A stretch of 64,000 bases of DNA, taken from Siphonodentalium dalli (taxonomy: Eukaryota; Mollusca; Scaphopoda; Gadilida; Siphonodentaliidae). Made by a program: the position numbers and the translations under genes. The stretch is from positions 230,264,944 to 230,328,943 of the forward strand of contig CP136061.1 of the NCBI GenBank assembly GCA_032622095.1, in the 5' to 3' direction. The notes beneath the pieces were generated by a model, which worked only from the letters and a program-made list of their open reading frames with translations, had not been told where the DNA came from and did not search any database. This document shows positions 35,201 to 42,720 of the stretch, in pieces. The first letter of the stretch is position 1. Every line of letters begins with the position of its first letter.

Positions 35201-36694
35201 CGAACTATTCAGTGAATTATCACCCTTGTCATTTACGTTTGTCTATTTATAGCGACTATAAAATTTGGTTCGCCAATAACTTTTACCACGTATTCTAACG
35301 GGTGGCCGATGAGAGCGCAGCAGGTAAATCATTATGTTTTCTGTCTAAAATATTGCTTTTTAACCACGTGAACTTATTTTAACACAATTACTGTTTCCGC
35401 CTAATTTAAAAAAAAAATATTTTATCAGGTTCTAATTGATCCCGGTTATTTATTTGAGCACTAAATGATAGATTATTTATTCGGCTTTCGTTTTAGCGCG
35501 AAATCCAAAAAGATCTATAAAGATCTAGTGTCATATGATTCCATAGACTACAACACCCCGCTCCGGTTCCATGGTCGGGATGCCTTTTTTAGAATACCGG
35601 AAGTCAGGTTACGAGCGACATCTCGAGCGAGGTAATGTCCCTACTAACTCTTGCAAACATATACATACAAGCCAGCAAATGACTCAAACATGCACGAATT
35701 TCAACCAATACATATATAAACTCAAGACTGACTCGGGAGTGGGCAACGACCGGTGAAATGTACATGTATATATGTTCAACTTGCTTTTGGTAGTCATGTT
35801 GAAATTCCATTTTTTTTCATTTATTTTTCAGTGTAATAACAAATGGGAGAGGAGGTACTCATAAGCGAGTCATCACTTGTCCTCCAATCCCATTGTCTGT
35901 ATACAAATCTATGTGTTATTTCTTATGTATTATTGAATTTAGACAAATAAATATGTTTAAACTGGTCAGTGTTTACGTTCTGTTATTTGTCGGATTTTAA
36001 TGATAAATGACACGTATGTGATGCGAGTGGACGTAAGCTTCTAGTACGTTGTAGATATGTAGATAGAGTTACCTGCCTAACGGGGCATGTATAAGTATAG
36101 ACATAACACTTCAGGCCTGTCGAGTTGAATTGGGAGTCCCAGTATGGTTCGCAAGCGTGGTATACAAAATACTCCTCCAGGTATGTATATATGTAAAAGT
36201 ACCAACAAGTCCTACTAAAAAACAAATACCCCTCCCTAGAATAACAATACTAACAACAAGTCTATTCAGCTGTGTGGGTGTGTATGCCAACGTCGGGCTA
36301 TCGGCGGTTCTCCTGACATAGGAGGTAATTAAAATAAACTAAAACTAAAAACTTGTATTAGTATTTAGTTGATAAATACATGTGCGTTGGTCATAATCTG
36401 ATAATTGTAACTTTTATTGAAAATCTACTCGTTCATAGCGTTGAGCACCAGCTATGGAACTTAGATGGCGTAAGCCATGCTACTAAGTTCCAATGGATCT
36501 AGGGGTTAGGAAATCCCTTAAATGTATTGACCGCTCAATGATATGCCTGCTTTGGTTATAAAAGACGCTTCATATAAAGTATTGCCATTAGTTAAGCTAA
36601 CATACCTGGGGTTGTGGAAGAACACATTGCAGTGCACAAATACCAAACAGGCTGAAACTATCAGCAGTCGCTGTGGAGTCTTCATTCCCGCCAT
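3098..36694 (-). CDS. DD3-3-like secreted protein, minus-strand gene (nine exons, 3' end outside window)
   Basis: Spliced gene read right to left. Exons: 36694-36606, 25970-25917, 22211-22125, 21706-21611, 19910-19778, 18725-18609, 17496-17341, 8231-8026, 3343-3098. Lengths sum to 1184 nt, giving 394 residues plus two bases, with every junction in phase. Residues 1-22 form a signal peptide (hydrophobic [11 protein letters not shown], cleavage likely after HC). Ordered blocks follow: [11 protein letters not shown] (28-37), LFDSQNN (49-55), [82 protein letters not shown] and FQDR. I know this block order from the protein DD3-3 family of Dictyostelium and invertebrates. Its molecular function is not established as far as I know. 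Even cysteine spacing and N-x-S/T sites in the last exon fit an extracellular protein. The C-terminal part lies left of base 1. Family assignment is strong; function is not claimed. Confidence 0.85.
3460..3963 (-). pseudogene. Decayed gag fragment of a Gypsy-like retroelement
   Basis: Overlapping minus-strand frames give a proline-rich start ([11 protein letters not shown]), [49 protein letters not shown] and [19 protein letters not shown], ending [11 protein letters not shown]. This order is typical of the capsid part of metazoan Ty3/Gypsy gag. The pieces lie in different frames, so it is frameshifted and inactive. No protease, reverse transcriptase or integrase follows; sequence after about 3460 is intron and then exon 9. 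It sits in intron 8, in the gene's sense orientation. Confidence 0.8.
3964..4102 (-). other. Possible retroelement leader with a primer-binding-site-like sequence
   Basis: Upstream of the gag start the minus strand carries TGGTGGCAGTTGG (4102-4090), which resembles the TGG-initial primer-binding sites of LTR elements. An LTR would then occupy sequence above 4103, but I could not find its other end or a second LTR. Confidence 0.3.
4103..5401. other. Intron 8 sequence, possible 5' end of a Helitron or DNA element near 5276
   Basis: No gene. The minus strand from 5276 reads TCTAATAAATATTTAGGGAC followed by a CTGTCTGTGTG tract, like the TC-initial 5' end of the Helitron-like element at 15705. 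A roughly 36-bp direct repeat (GAGCTCAATCGGTCCAGCC and following) occurs at about 5170-5236. No matching 3' hairpin was found. Confidence 0.35.
5402..5650 (+). repeat. Interspersed repeat R1, copy b (truncated)
   Basis: Starts TTAAAGACATATTATGGAC and follows the R1 consensus through GCCGAAAATAGACC to about 5640, then diverges into the degenerate tandem block. Confidence 0.65.
5690..7276 (+). repeat. Degenerate tandem repeat block
   Basis: A near-direct duplication (5693-5975 and 5981-6245, both starting GGGACCATCTAGATGGCA) is followed by diverged units of about 130-170 bp. Recurring words are CCGATTTCCACCAAATTGAT, GAGGAGTCTAATGGTG and GGCACCAAAATTGATA. Two G runs (5803-5817, 7051-7062) lie inside. 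The block ends GTAACGCCGGGCAACCCTGC followed by TAGT. Confidence 0.6.
7277..7736. repeat. R1-like fragment and unassigned sequence
   Basis: 7285-7352 matches the 3' part of R1 (GTCAATTAGGATAAATATTCG, then TTTGAGCAAGATTAT). 7375-7525 contains an inverted pair around ATGCAAGTTGGTC. No gene seen. Confidence 0.45.
7737..8017 (+). repeat. Seven-copy 40-bp minisatellite made from the R1 terminus
   Basis: The unit CACGCTACCAGTACCGGAGT followed by GTTTCACATCACTTTAATGT is repeated seven times with a CACG/CAAG alternation. The second half of the unit is the terminal 17 bp of R1. The array ends in TTAA 8 bp inside the donor of exon 8 of the minus gene. Confidence 0.85.
8026..8231 (-). CDS. Exon 8 of minus DD3-3-like gene (NHLGNG block)
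   Basis: It encodes [17 protein letters not shown], then [14 protein letters not shown], then [15 protein letters not shown] plus two bases of Arg. The donor is GTGAGTAG at 8025. The 5' edge is less sure: 8231 (AAAAG acceptor, first codon ACT) is the only candidate giving the phase 0 required by exon 7. The stronger-looking acceptors at 8223 and 8211 would be phase 2 and would need an extra small exon. The donor is followed after 8 bp by a minisatellite (7737-8017). Confidence 0.8.
9737..9893. mobile_element. Small foldback MITE flanked by TAAGAC
   Basis: Inverted ends CACAGGAGCGTGGAACTTG and CAAGTTCCAAGCTCCTGTG enclose about 105 bp. TAAGAC flanks both sides (9737-9742, 9888-9893), suggesting a target duplication. 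Confidence 0.65.
10010..10810 (+). repeat. Four diverged tandem units of about 150-170 bp
   Basis: Shared words: CGTCTCAGTGTA.CGATATGTTACAAAG, GATCCACAGAGACC, TTACAAATGATAT and GTCCCTGTGAGAAAACTGCA. Units begin near 10045, 10170, 10280 and 10425. The last is interrupted by the 5S-like block and resumes at about 10670. Confidence 0.65.
10514..10618 (-). pseudogene. 5S rRNA-like sequence
   Basis: The minus strand reads GAAGTTAAGCAACGTCGGGC, then GCGGTTATTCCATGGATGGG, then TGACCGGCTTGGGATTCCGG. These match the internal control region (box A AAGTTAAGC, box C GGATGGGTGACC) and 3' half of metazoan 5S rRNA. The 5' half is strongly diverged, and TAGTACTTGG is replaced by TTATTCCATGG. It is therefore more likely a 5S pseudogene or a 5S-derived SINE head than a working gene. 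Confidence 0.75.
11375..11581. mobile_element. Element with 36-bp inverted ends around a copied arm segment
   Basis: Ends AAGGAATAATCTCGGTTTCC and its inverse GGAAACCGAGATCATTCCTT, continuing CTAATGTAATTACAT. Inside (11408-11503) is a near copy of 8936-9030 from the foldback arm. Confidence 0.6.
13850..14216 (+). mobile_element. TTAA-flanked foldback MITE, family A, copy 1
   Basis: Termini TTAACCCTTTACCCAACA and its inverse, with TTAA at both ends. Inside are two palindromic cassettes starting CCAATGCATTCTCTTATAT. In this copy the left cassette has lost its central segment and reads as one short palindrome. TTAA ends suggest piggyBac-type integration; no transposase is present. Confidence 0.8.
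14217..15704. other. Intron 7 sequence, nothing recognised
   Basis: No exon or clear repeat apart from AT-rich stretches near 14860-14990. The short phrase GACCGATTTCAACCAAATTT at about 14780 is common in diverged transposon ends. Confidence 0.5.
15705..16133 (+). mobile_element. Non-autonomous Helitron-like element
   Basis: It starts TCTCCTATATATTTTTGAAG preceded by A. It ends with a hairpin GCCCG-gacaacgt-CGGGC (16105-16122), then 7 nt, then CTAG (16130-16133) followed by T. TC start, hairpin and CTAG|T end are the standard Helitron architecture. The 5' end is partly duplicated (second TCCTATATATTTTGAAGACC at 15752). The body has a direct repeat around GATCTCGGAAACGGGT (15944 and 16055). 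No Rep/helicase ORF. Confidence 0.7.
16134..17340. other. Intron 7 sequence with (AT)n microsatellite at 17193-17227
   Basis: Apart from the 35-bp AT run and general AT richness, nothing recognised. Short overlapping reading frames at 16298-16685 have no family signature. Confidence 0.5.
17341..17496 (-). CDS. Exon 7 of minus DD3-3-like gene ([12 protein letters not shown] block)
   Basis: A 156-nt exon (52 codons, phase 0 on both sides) with acceptor TTAATTTCAG and donor GTACGT. It encodes [16 protein letters not shown], then [15 protein letters not shown], then [21 protein letters not shown]. It continues PTPWK of exon 6 to give the family's PTPWKDI. Confidence 0.88.
18158..18374. mobile_element. 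Near-perfect palindromic MITE with TA target duplication
   Basis: Element 18160-18372 starts CAGTAATGCCCTAAGTAATC and ends in the inverse GATTAATTAGAGCATTACTG, flanked by TA on both sides. The inner arms (from GGGTAACTTTTCAGG to GGAAAGCTCTC) are perfectly inverted around GTG at about 18261. This is compatible with a Tc1/mariner-type TA target. It lies in intron 6 of the minus gene. Confidence 0.8.
18551..18607. mobile_element. Terminal fragment of the same MITE, abutting the exon 6 donor
   Basis: AAAGTTACCCATAATTCTGC through AGGGCATTACTG then TA matches one end of the element at 18158-18374. Its TA is bases +2/+3 of intron 6 of the minus gene. Confidence 0.8.
18609..18725 (-). CDS. Exon 6 of minus DD3-3-like gene ([12 protein letters not shown] core)
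   Basis: A 117-nt exon (39 codons, phase 0 on both sides) with acceptor TTTTTTCAG. It encodes [18 protein letters not shown], then [15 protein letters not shown], then EPTPWK. This is the most conserved part of the family. The donor is GTACAG: its G belongs to the gene and the following TA is the target site of a foldback element whose inverted terminus (CAGTAATG) starts at intron base +4. Confidence 0.9.
19262..19430. repeat. 170-bp palindrome in intron 5 of the minus gene
   Basis: The arms begin TATATAAGGATTAACTGTCA and run to GTGTAAAACCC, mirrored to 19430 around a few central bases (CCCGAAGGG). Arms match at nearly every base. Likely a foldback MITE; no clear target duplication was identified. 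Confidence 0.75.
19778..19910 (-). CDS. Exon 5 of minus DD3-3-like gene (GMHE / NKGLFTANQ block)
   Basis: A 133-nt exon with acceptor TTTGTTGCAG and donor GTATAT. It encodes [18 protein letters not shown], then [16 protein letters not shown], then [10 protein letters not shown]. It enters in phase 2 and leaves in phase 0. The basic [10 protein letters not shown] motif is matched by KNAGLFFADQ in the plus-strand paralogue. Confidence 0.88.
20743..21655 (-). repeat. 57-bp minisatellite derived from the end of exon 4 and its splice donor
   Basis: On the minus strand each unit is 41 nt of exon-4 sequence (TACATGTGTGGAAAC..GACGGAACCAGTGAACG, encoding YMCGN(E/Q)IRDGTSE) plus 16 nt GTGAGTAGTTATACAG. 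About 14 extra copies follow the authentic exon end at 21611. Partial units near 21025 and 21165 and a short insertion near 21230 break the register. Each unit carries the strong donor GTGAGT, and its 16-nt spacer starts GT and ends AG. Long plus-strand frames through the array are antisense by-products, since 57 is a multiple of 3. Confidence 0.9.
21611..21706 (-). CDS. Exon 4 of minus DD3-3-like gene (QYMC / IRDGTS block)
   Basis: A 96-nt exon with acceptor CTTCCAACAG and donor GTGAGTAG. It encodes [18 protein letters not shown], then [13 protein letters not shown] plus two bases of Arg. Its last 41 nt together with the donor are the unit amplified in the adjacent 57-bp minisatellite. Only this first donor keeps the frame open: reading past it meets TGA at once (CGG TGA). 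Confidence 0.88.
22125..22211 (-). CDS. Exon 3 of minus DD3-3-like gene (FDSQNN..GGYNVG block)
   Basis: An 87-nt exon with acceptor TTTTTTCCAG and donor GTGAGTAG. It encodes [16 protein letters not shown], then [12 protein letters not shown], then the first two bases of Trp. Phase 2 on both sides; the Trp codon is completed by exon 4 to give EWTNEH, the family's EWTNQH site. Confidence 0.88.
22518..22891 (+). repeat. Interspersed repeat R1, copy c
   Basis: TTAAAGACATATTAAGGAC start, R1 body, end GTTTCATATCACTTTA. Located in intron 2 of the minus gene. Confidence 0.72.
23418..23865. mobile_element. Foldback element K, copy 1
   Basis: The left arm (TTCAAGGATTGTCCACTTAT through CACGCGTGGCACGCGAGCTT) is inverted at 23770-23863. 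The arms are about 95 bp and the middle is about 250 bp of AT-rich sequence. A second copy is at about 57180. Confidence 0.7.
23866..25916. other. Intron 2 sequence of the minus gene, nothing recognised
   Basis: No exon and no clear repeat apart from a C run near 24419 and the recurring word ACGCTCTTTAT at 24869 and 24905. Confidence 0.5.
25917..25970 (-). CDS. Exon 2 of minus DD3-3-like gene (GSNNRLN block)
   Basis: A 54-nt exon: acceptor TTTTTTTCAG before 25970, donor GTGATG at 25916. It encodes [17 protein letters not shown] between two split Arg codons (phase 2 on both sides). It is too short for simple ORF calling and was found by searching for the expected [10 protein letters not shown] continuation. 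A 40-bp minisatellite begins only about 58 bp upstream of its acceptor. Confidence 0.85.
26029..29354 (+). repeat. 40-bp minisatellite, about 83 copies
   Basis: The unit GGTTGGCTGTTCAATGTAAT followed by GACATGTGCTATATAATCAC repeats without length change over 3.3 kb. Variable bases are few: GACATG/GGCATG/GTCATG/GTTATG, ATATAATCAC/ATATGATCAC/ATATAATCAT and GGCTGT/GGCGGT. A block of variants starting at 27601 recurs at 28321 (720 bp, 18 units). The array begins about 58 bp from the acceptor of exon 2 of the minus gene. 40 is not a multiple of 3, so it is not coding. Confidence 0.95.
29419..29773. mobile_element. TTAA-flanked foldback MITE, family B, copy 1
   Basis: Starts TTAAAGGGGTACTGTACATG and ends with the inverse, GTACAGTACCCCTTTAA. 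The arms extend through GGCCATTTATGGGACCATCT and, further in, GCAAACAACATG, so most of the 355 bp is inverted. TTAA flanks both sides. Confidence 0.78.
30051..30415 (+). repeat. Interspersed repeat R1, copy d
   Basis: TTAAAGACATATTATGTACT start, end GTTTCACATCACTTTAA. Its terminal TTAA (30412-30415) is also the left end of the adjoining family A element. Confidence 0.75.
30412..30842 (-). mobile_element. TTAA-flanked foldback MITE, family A, copy 2
   Basis: TTAACCCTTTACCCAACA ends on both sides, with two palindromic CCAATGCATTCTCTTATAT cassettes. Internal order is inverted compared with copies 1, 3 and 4. It is inserted at the TTAA that ends R1 copy d. Confidence 0.8.
30843..31581. other. 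Intron 1 sequence of the minus gene, nothing recognised
   Basis: Two short opposite reading frames (about 30750-31160) lack any family signature. A GC-richer patch with several CG dinucleotides lies at 31339-31450. Confidence 0.45.
31590..31740. mobile_element. hAT-type foldback MITE, copy 1
   Basis: Starts CAAGCCTTGAAATAGCGTGT and is inverted at the end. The arms run through GAATGAGGTCCCCAGAGGGT to a centre at CGCATAGCG. AATATGTC duplicates on both sides (31582-31589, 31741-31748): an 8-bp target duplication as made by hAT transposases. Confidence 0.85.
31848..31911. mobile_element. Terminal fragment of TTAA family C
   Basis: TTGCCCCAGAGATTCGCAT through CATTCAAAATTGGTTACTTG to CCTCCCTCTTAA matches the right end of the element at 38689-39010. 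Confidence 0.65.
31912..33084. other. Intron 1 sequence of the minus gene, nothing recognised
   Basis: AT-rich. A GC-richer stretch at 32545-32615 (GACTCCGACCTGGTAACAGG) faintly resembles a tRNA-derived SINE B box on the minus strand, but not enough to call. Confidence 0.4.
33085..33360 (+). pseudogene. C-terminal remnant of a LINE reverse transcriptase ORF
   Basis: An open frame of 91 codons ending TGA. It shows the typical end of many LINE polyproteins: C..(N)[19 protein letters not shown], then [20 protein letters not shown]. The H..F.C arrangement followed by LL.G is characteristic of the post-RT tail. There is no start and no RT domain upstream, so this is a 5'-truncated insertion. Confidence 0.65.
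34655..34803. mobile_element. hAT-type foldback MITE, copy 2
   Basis: Same arms as the copy at 31590 (GAGCCTTGAAATAGTGTCTG and inverse). No clean 8-bp flanking duplication remains, so this copy looks older or altered at its edges. Confidence 0.78.
34804..36605. other. Intron 1 sequence of the minus gene near exon 1, nothing recognised
   Basis: Several short reading frames on both strands without family signature. A minus-strand frame at about 36070-36170 ends in a donor-like GTAACT but has no good acceptor. Confidence 0.45.
36606..36694 (-). CDS. Exon 1 of minus DD3-3-like gene: start codon and signal peptide
   Basis: ATG at 36694-36692, with a second in-frame ATG at 36685. It encodes MAGMKTPQ, then a hydrophobic stretch ([11 protein letters not shown]), then HC, then NVFFHNP. 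The exon ends CCCAG with donor GTATGT at 36605, phase 2; the split codon completes R of the family's NPRGSNN motif. The first ATG was chosen because both give a normal signal peptide and no later Met remains before the conserved block. No clear TATA box is seen upstream; a 5' non-coding exon cannot be excluded. Confidence 0.82.
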
Positions 36695-37567
36695 ATCACC
36701 AGCGTCTTGGACAGGTATCGGAGTGAAGTAGTTTGTCCGAATGACGCGAATCGTGGACGATCACCGCGTTTATTTGCGAGGTTCGTGTGGTAACAGCGAG
36801 CCCGGGGCACGTGTGTGGTGGATGTTATTCTTGGCGATAATAAGATTAAATGACCCAACGTTTCGCATCAGTGAATAACAAAGCTCACACAATTGTTGTG
36901 ATTGTCCTTGAGGGGAAAAACACCGACCAACCAATTTATGAATTGATCACGACTTTCTCAATATTTTTATTTTTATTTTCTGTAAGTACATCTTGAGGGC
37001 AAGTTGGGGTAAACAGACTTCTGACTCTTTAGAAACATAGGATTAATTATCGAAATGACGGAAGTTATAATCTGGCTGAACATTAAGACTTCGTGATATT
37101 GATTGTACGCTCGGGTGAACTTGCCCGTCGGCGTCATGACCCGTTCATTGTTTCAAATCCAAGTAAAAACCGACCACCACATGCAGTCAGTTCATTATCG
37201 TTCCGGCAGCGCAAACTTCAACTTCTAACGGGAACGTCGTTCAAGAAATAGCAAACAGGTGAGTTGGCATTTAATTATTATTGATTTTTTTGCTTTTATA
37301 TTCGTTCTGTCAAAGGTTGTCCGAATAATTTTACACAATCTTATGTTGACACCACTGAGTGGCACGGCGTATTCCAACGTTGCGTCTGATTTTCAATAAC
37401 TAAATCTTCTAGAAATAAGACTACTTCCTCCACCGAAAGACCTATCTGAATAGTTACATCGAGTTATGGTCCGATTTGCCGCCAAATAATCCAGAATGTC
37501 CTAACCCAATATTCCACCTACCATGAAGACAAAAGACATGAAAGATACTTGCAATTACCATAGTTCG

Positions 37568-38463
37568 CATCATCAGGTCTGGCAATTCCCAGTTATAGCT
37601 ATAATAGCCGCATGTAGCTATTGTAGCTACATATGGCTATTGGCGATAGATGAATCTGGTTGAGAGATCACTCCGTCCAACAAACAATCGTTGAAATATA
37701 CAATAACCCGATTTGATTAGTCTTAGTAAGTTAATATAGTTTATGTATAATTAACAAAATAGTCCAACATGGCTACTTTTTCCTGTCGAGGGTACCTAAA
37801 TACAAGAATAGTAGATCATATTCGGATGGATGCGAGTCCCATATCACATAGCATAACAGATTTCTAAACAGATACACGTACCTAGCTATGCTTGTCGGAT
37901 ATCTCGCAACCGAAATGACGCCGGCAGTGGTTTCATAAGTTTCTACAAAATATTACCCCTCACCCTTAGTTACAACTCGCGGTAATGCTTATATACGTGC
38001 AATACCAATTGGTAAAATATTGTTTTACGATAGTTGTAAGTCTTTATTCATTCACCATTGTACATACATAAGTGATATATACATGTAATGGTATTATAAT
38101 ATATATAATCATAAGTATAACGGTCAGTACGCAACAATAGTTTTGAAATAGAAAAGAAAGTTACGTGGAGTGCAATGAGTAAGTTATCCAGGAGAGCAGT
38201 TTGCAGTTTCATTAATAAGTCGGATAAACTTGCATAACTTTCTCATAATATGTGTCTTGCTAACAGAATTTTGAATCTCTTTTCATTGTGATTTCTGACA
38301 TATGATTTCGGTAAATAAAGATGTCTTTCACGGGCAAAAAACTCTCATTCAAAAATAATATGGTATTCATTCCCAGTGACTTTCTTCGTATAGTCAAATA
38401 TATCTACAATAGCTACATATAGCTATAGTAGCTATAATTGGGAATTGCCAGACCTTATCATGG
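37568..38463. mobile_element. Element with about 60-bp inverted ends
   Basis: CATCATCAGGTCTGGCAATT with CCCAGTTATAGCTATAATAG on the left pairs with the inverse of CTATAATTGGGAATTGCCAG and ACCTTATCATG on the right. The roughly 750-bp interior has no ORF. Confidence 0.6.
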
Positions 38464-38688
38464 AAATCCACAATAATCCATATGCAATAGGTAGAAAACA
38501 ATAATAAACTCTCGTAATTGACAACGGTCTTTATTATATAGTGTTTTGTGCGACAGAAGCGTGGACTTACACCCATTATGTTAATTATTGGTTCGTCGTC
38601 GGTTTTATAAGTTGTCTAACAGTTTATACGAAATTGTGTACAGTATTTGTAAAATTTAGCTTTCACTCGATCGATTTGCATTGTACTT

Positions 38689-39010
38689 TTAAGGGGGAGG
38701 TCAAGTGAAAATTTTTGAATGGAAACAACATGTATTTATCTGGCCGGTCCGCTTGGAACTTGTTCCGTTATAATGTTGGTGTATTTATTTTTGAAATTTA
38801 TATTGATTTTTCAAATGTAGGTCGAGTGATGTAATTCCAGAACAAAATTCTCAAAAATATATCTGTTGCAAATTTTTATAATTTACCAAGCGGAACCTGT
38901 TTCTAATACCACACCAAGTCACACTCAGAAGTATATGCAACTCTAACTTTTGCTCCGGAGATTTGCATGGAAATCCCCATTCAAAATTGTTCACTTGACC
39001 TCCCCCTTAA
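38689..39010. mobile_element. TTAA-flanked MITE, family C
   Basis: TTAAGGGGGAGGTCAAGTGA start and TCACTTGACCTCCCCCTTAA end (322 bp), with the inverted ends extending to TTTTTGAATGG. TTAA at both ends. Confidence 0.78.
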
Positions 39011-42000
39011 GAAGCGGTTCAGGCCCCCTGTAACGAGTTCTGAGGGTGTATACTTGAATCGGCTTGTCCGTCTGTTAGAAGACACGATTTTGTGAGCTTT
39101 GTTCCTACATTTTCGCTCATTTTTTTTTAAACAGGTATTTAGTACCATGGGAACCTGTGCACATGCGAGTGGTTCCCGCAGACTTTTCAGTCGAGTTATC
39201 CCCATTTTTTCGACTCAGAAATATTTTCTCAAATTATATAATTTTGTCCGATCTTTTATTCCTACATTTTTTCTGTCAATTGTTTTTAACTTGGCACATA
39301 TATTTAGTACCAAGGGAATTGGTGCACCTCCAATTATGAAGTCCGTCTGACTATTTTTGTGGAGTTCGACTGAGAAATTATCGCAGCATGCAACTCTTTG
39401 TCCGAGCTTGCAACATGTATTCTAACATTTTCCGGAAAATCTTTTTAAAACTTGGCAATTTTCTTTGCTCGACTGCTATTGGTGATATCCTTAGTCCACA
39501 TGTAGTTATATCAACATAGATAGGTTATTATACTAATTTTAACGACATATCCCTGTGTGTGTAGAATCGTATTTGGCTTCCTATTATTTTCTCTATTGGA
39601 CACTGCATGACATTACACCGCGATTCTTGATTATAACCGATGTATGACTGTGCACACCATTTATCACATTTATTTTCTATCTACTTCAATAACTGTCCCT
39701 TCTATCACACCCTCTGTATCATACCTGCGCTCGCGCAACTATCGTCCCAACACGAGAGAAAGCATAGAACTATATTTAAATTTCTGTCTTCTTTACCCCA
39801 TATAGCTACATACATTGACACTTTGGTTAACTTTTTCCGACGAATTGACTTCTATAAAAGCCTTAAAGGAATATGATCCTGGGAAAAAAATAGTATTTTC
39901 TTTCAATATACCGTTAATATATATATATATATATGATGTCCATTATGCGCATATAATATAATCTCTAATATTCGGCCGACAATCGTTATTTTTATAACGA
40001 TTAAAAAAAAATCCGAAGTTAGCCGAAGATTTTGTGTTTAAGAAGTCACGTGATCATCGGCCAGATCACATGCATGATTGGCACATGTAAATGGAAGCAT
40101 AGCACATGATCGATCATGTAGTAACTCATTGACAACGCATAGATTAGCAACGGAATAGTCTGTTATATTATATATTCATATAAAGATTGCATATATATGC
40201 GAAGACTTGCACAGTTATTAGACAATTATAATCTTGTAAACATTCCAATTTCCAGATGCCCTTAGTCGTGTTACAATAAAGAGCGTTTCGTTTTAATTTA
40301 TCGTAACTCAGCAAAACAAAAATAATTCGGTTTATTGCTGTCGGATTTAATAAATTATAATCAAGCCATTCATTAGCAATATATGATAAGTTCGTTTTCA
40401 TAGTTATGAATCGTGTATATATTAGGGCAATATGGTGTTTATATATATTTCGGAATATTGCTCCCCCCCCCAAAAAAAAACAATCTTGCCCACTGTCGCT
40501 GATGAAAATTCGCTGCGTCTGTGCATGGTTAGTGTCCTATACAATTAGCACTCTAGCGACGCTGTCTATTGAATATCCCGGTCATAAATCGACCTATTTG
40601 TGTCAATTACGCATAACAATAGAATTATAAAATATGTAAACGTTCGCCGTGGTTCGTTTAAACATCCAATTATATATAACACTTTTTGAAGGAGGGATAA
40701 TAATCCGGTTTAATAAGTAATCACATATATAAGCGATCTTTATTAGCACCATATCGGGAATAGGCTTAACAGTGAACGCTCTTTATTGAGTCATGGTAAA
40801 GGAACATGGGGACTCGACTTAGTTGTCATCGTGATTATTTACTGATTACAACAATACACGTAAATACATGTACACGGACTTGCGATATACATGCTTTATA
40901 TATCCGTCAAAGTCATAGCAATTTCCGGTTTATTAAACTCTTTTTATTCGCACCATATTAGGAATACTCTTAACATGGAACACTCTTTATTGAGTCATGG
41001 TGAAGGAAAATGGGGACTCGACTTAGAATAGTTGTCACCGTGAATACTTTACTAAATTGTTCACCAGCATGCTCCCCATGTACTGCAATTGTATGTATTC
41101 GTAACCATTAAACGCTCTTTATTTTGTATATGTATTCGCTTTTTTAGCAATAGGTTCGATTGGATATACTCACGACTGGACGCTCCGGCAAATTTATATA
41201 CTTTACAGAAGTTGACGTTTTTCTTAGGATGGCATTCGCGTCGGTGGTCTGTTTGTTTAATGTGGGGGTTGCGTCTCTTTCTGATTTGTCGTCCTCTTCT
41301 ATGTATATTGTATTACATGTATATTTGTGATCTCTATATATCATATGATGATGAATGAGAATAAACTAATTCAGATTCAGATGTTTATTACGCCTTTCGT
41401 CGCATTTGACATAACAGGCGATTCAATTTCAAACAGTGTACATATTACATAATATAAATGTGAGGTAACATAATATACATACACAATATAGGTTGGAGTT
41501 ATTAGTGTACTACATGTACATGGTATATTGATTGAGGGTATACTATCTTATAATGTGATAATGTTATCTTATAATTATTGGGGGTATATAATGTATGTGG
41601 GGCGATTCCCTGTACATGTGTTGTATGAGGGTGGGCATTTGTTGTTGTTGTTTTGTTGTTTTGTTTTTGTTTTTCATTGAGCCTCAGGAGTGGATCATTA
41701 GTGTTTGGGCCTTTTTTAGATATATTGATAGATTTACTATGATCTTTCTGTTATTTGTATCGAAGAGGTCATATAATTTAATTGTGTTCGGTCGGTTGCG
41801 ATAGTAGGCTTTCAAATATTTTTCCGAACACAATGCGGGGGTGGGTAGGTGGCTCAGCAGCCCGGCTTACATTTTTTCCTGGCCCTGTAAATTTTTTCCT
41901 AGTAATTTTTCTTCAAAATAATGGGACGAAAGTTTAAAGAATGCTTCTATTATGTAATAGGTATGCACTTAACTGTTGGTAGGGGGGTTGAGTTCACCAT

Positions 42001-42254
42001 CAGTTAATAATGAGGGATGACACCAATGGGTAATAAAAAGTTCAGTTTGCTAAATGTTTTCATAAAGGATATATCAATGCACATTGACATGGAAAGGCTC
42101 AGATTTAAATAGTTCTATTAAAAAATCATTTATTCAACCGGATATAAATGAAAACATAACACTATAGATTCTTCAAATAAATGTAAACTCTTCACTGAAC
42201 TCTTCAAATACAAATAGACTATTCAAAAAACCATAATAACATAAAACAAATGTG

Positions 42255-42720
42255 TTAAAACAAACTTTGACCGATTGCAACGATATTTGGTATATGGGTC
42301 TAGGATCACCTATAGATGGGAGCTGTCGAATTTTAATGATTTTTTTTTAATGAAATATATGGCCGCTGGCAGCCATCTTGGGTTTTACTCTTTGCATCAC
42401 TAAATCATTTAACACACACTGCAGAGCTTATCCCTCATCCGATCATCACCAACCTTCATATGGATCTTCGGTGTGGCCTCTCAATTTTTCCCCGAATTTA
42501 GTTTTTTTTAAAAGGGCTGCCAGTGGCCATCTTGGATTTTACTCTTTGTTTGACCAAATAATTTAGCACACCTTACAGGTCATATTGCTCATCCAAGCAT
42601 CACCAAACTTCATAAGGATCTTCAAAGTGACCTCTAGATGAGAGCCTCCATTTTTTATCCAAATTTGTTTTAAAAAAACATGCCCATCAGCAGCCATCTT
42701 GGATTTCAAATGTCAATCCA
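42255..42720 (+). repeat. Three diverged units of about 180 bp
   Basis: Repeated words: GCAGCCATCTTGG(G/A)TTT, TTTACTCTTTG, CATCACCAA.CTTCATA.GGA and TCTTC..(A/G)GTG.CCTCT. No coding potential. Confidence 0.6.

Noticed and set aside
34842-35252. 136-codon plus-strand frame
   Set aside because: Low-complexity start, no family signature, lies in an intron, and coding composition is not convincing.
35983-36225. Minus-strand frame with [13 protein letters not shown] and a GTAACT donor as an extra exon
   Set aside because: The acceptor is poor, it matches nothing in the family, and exons 1 and 2 already join in phase without it.
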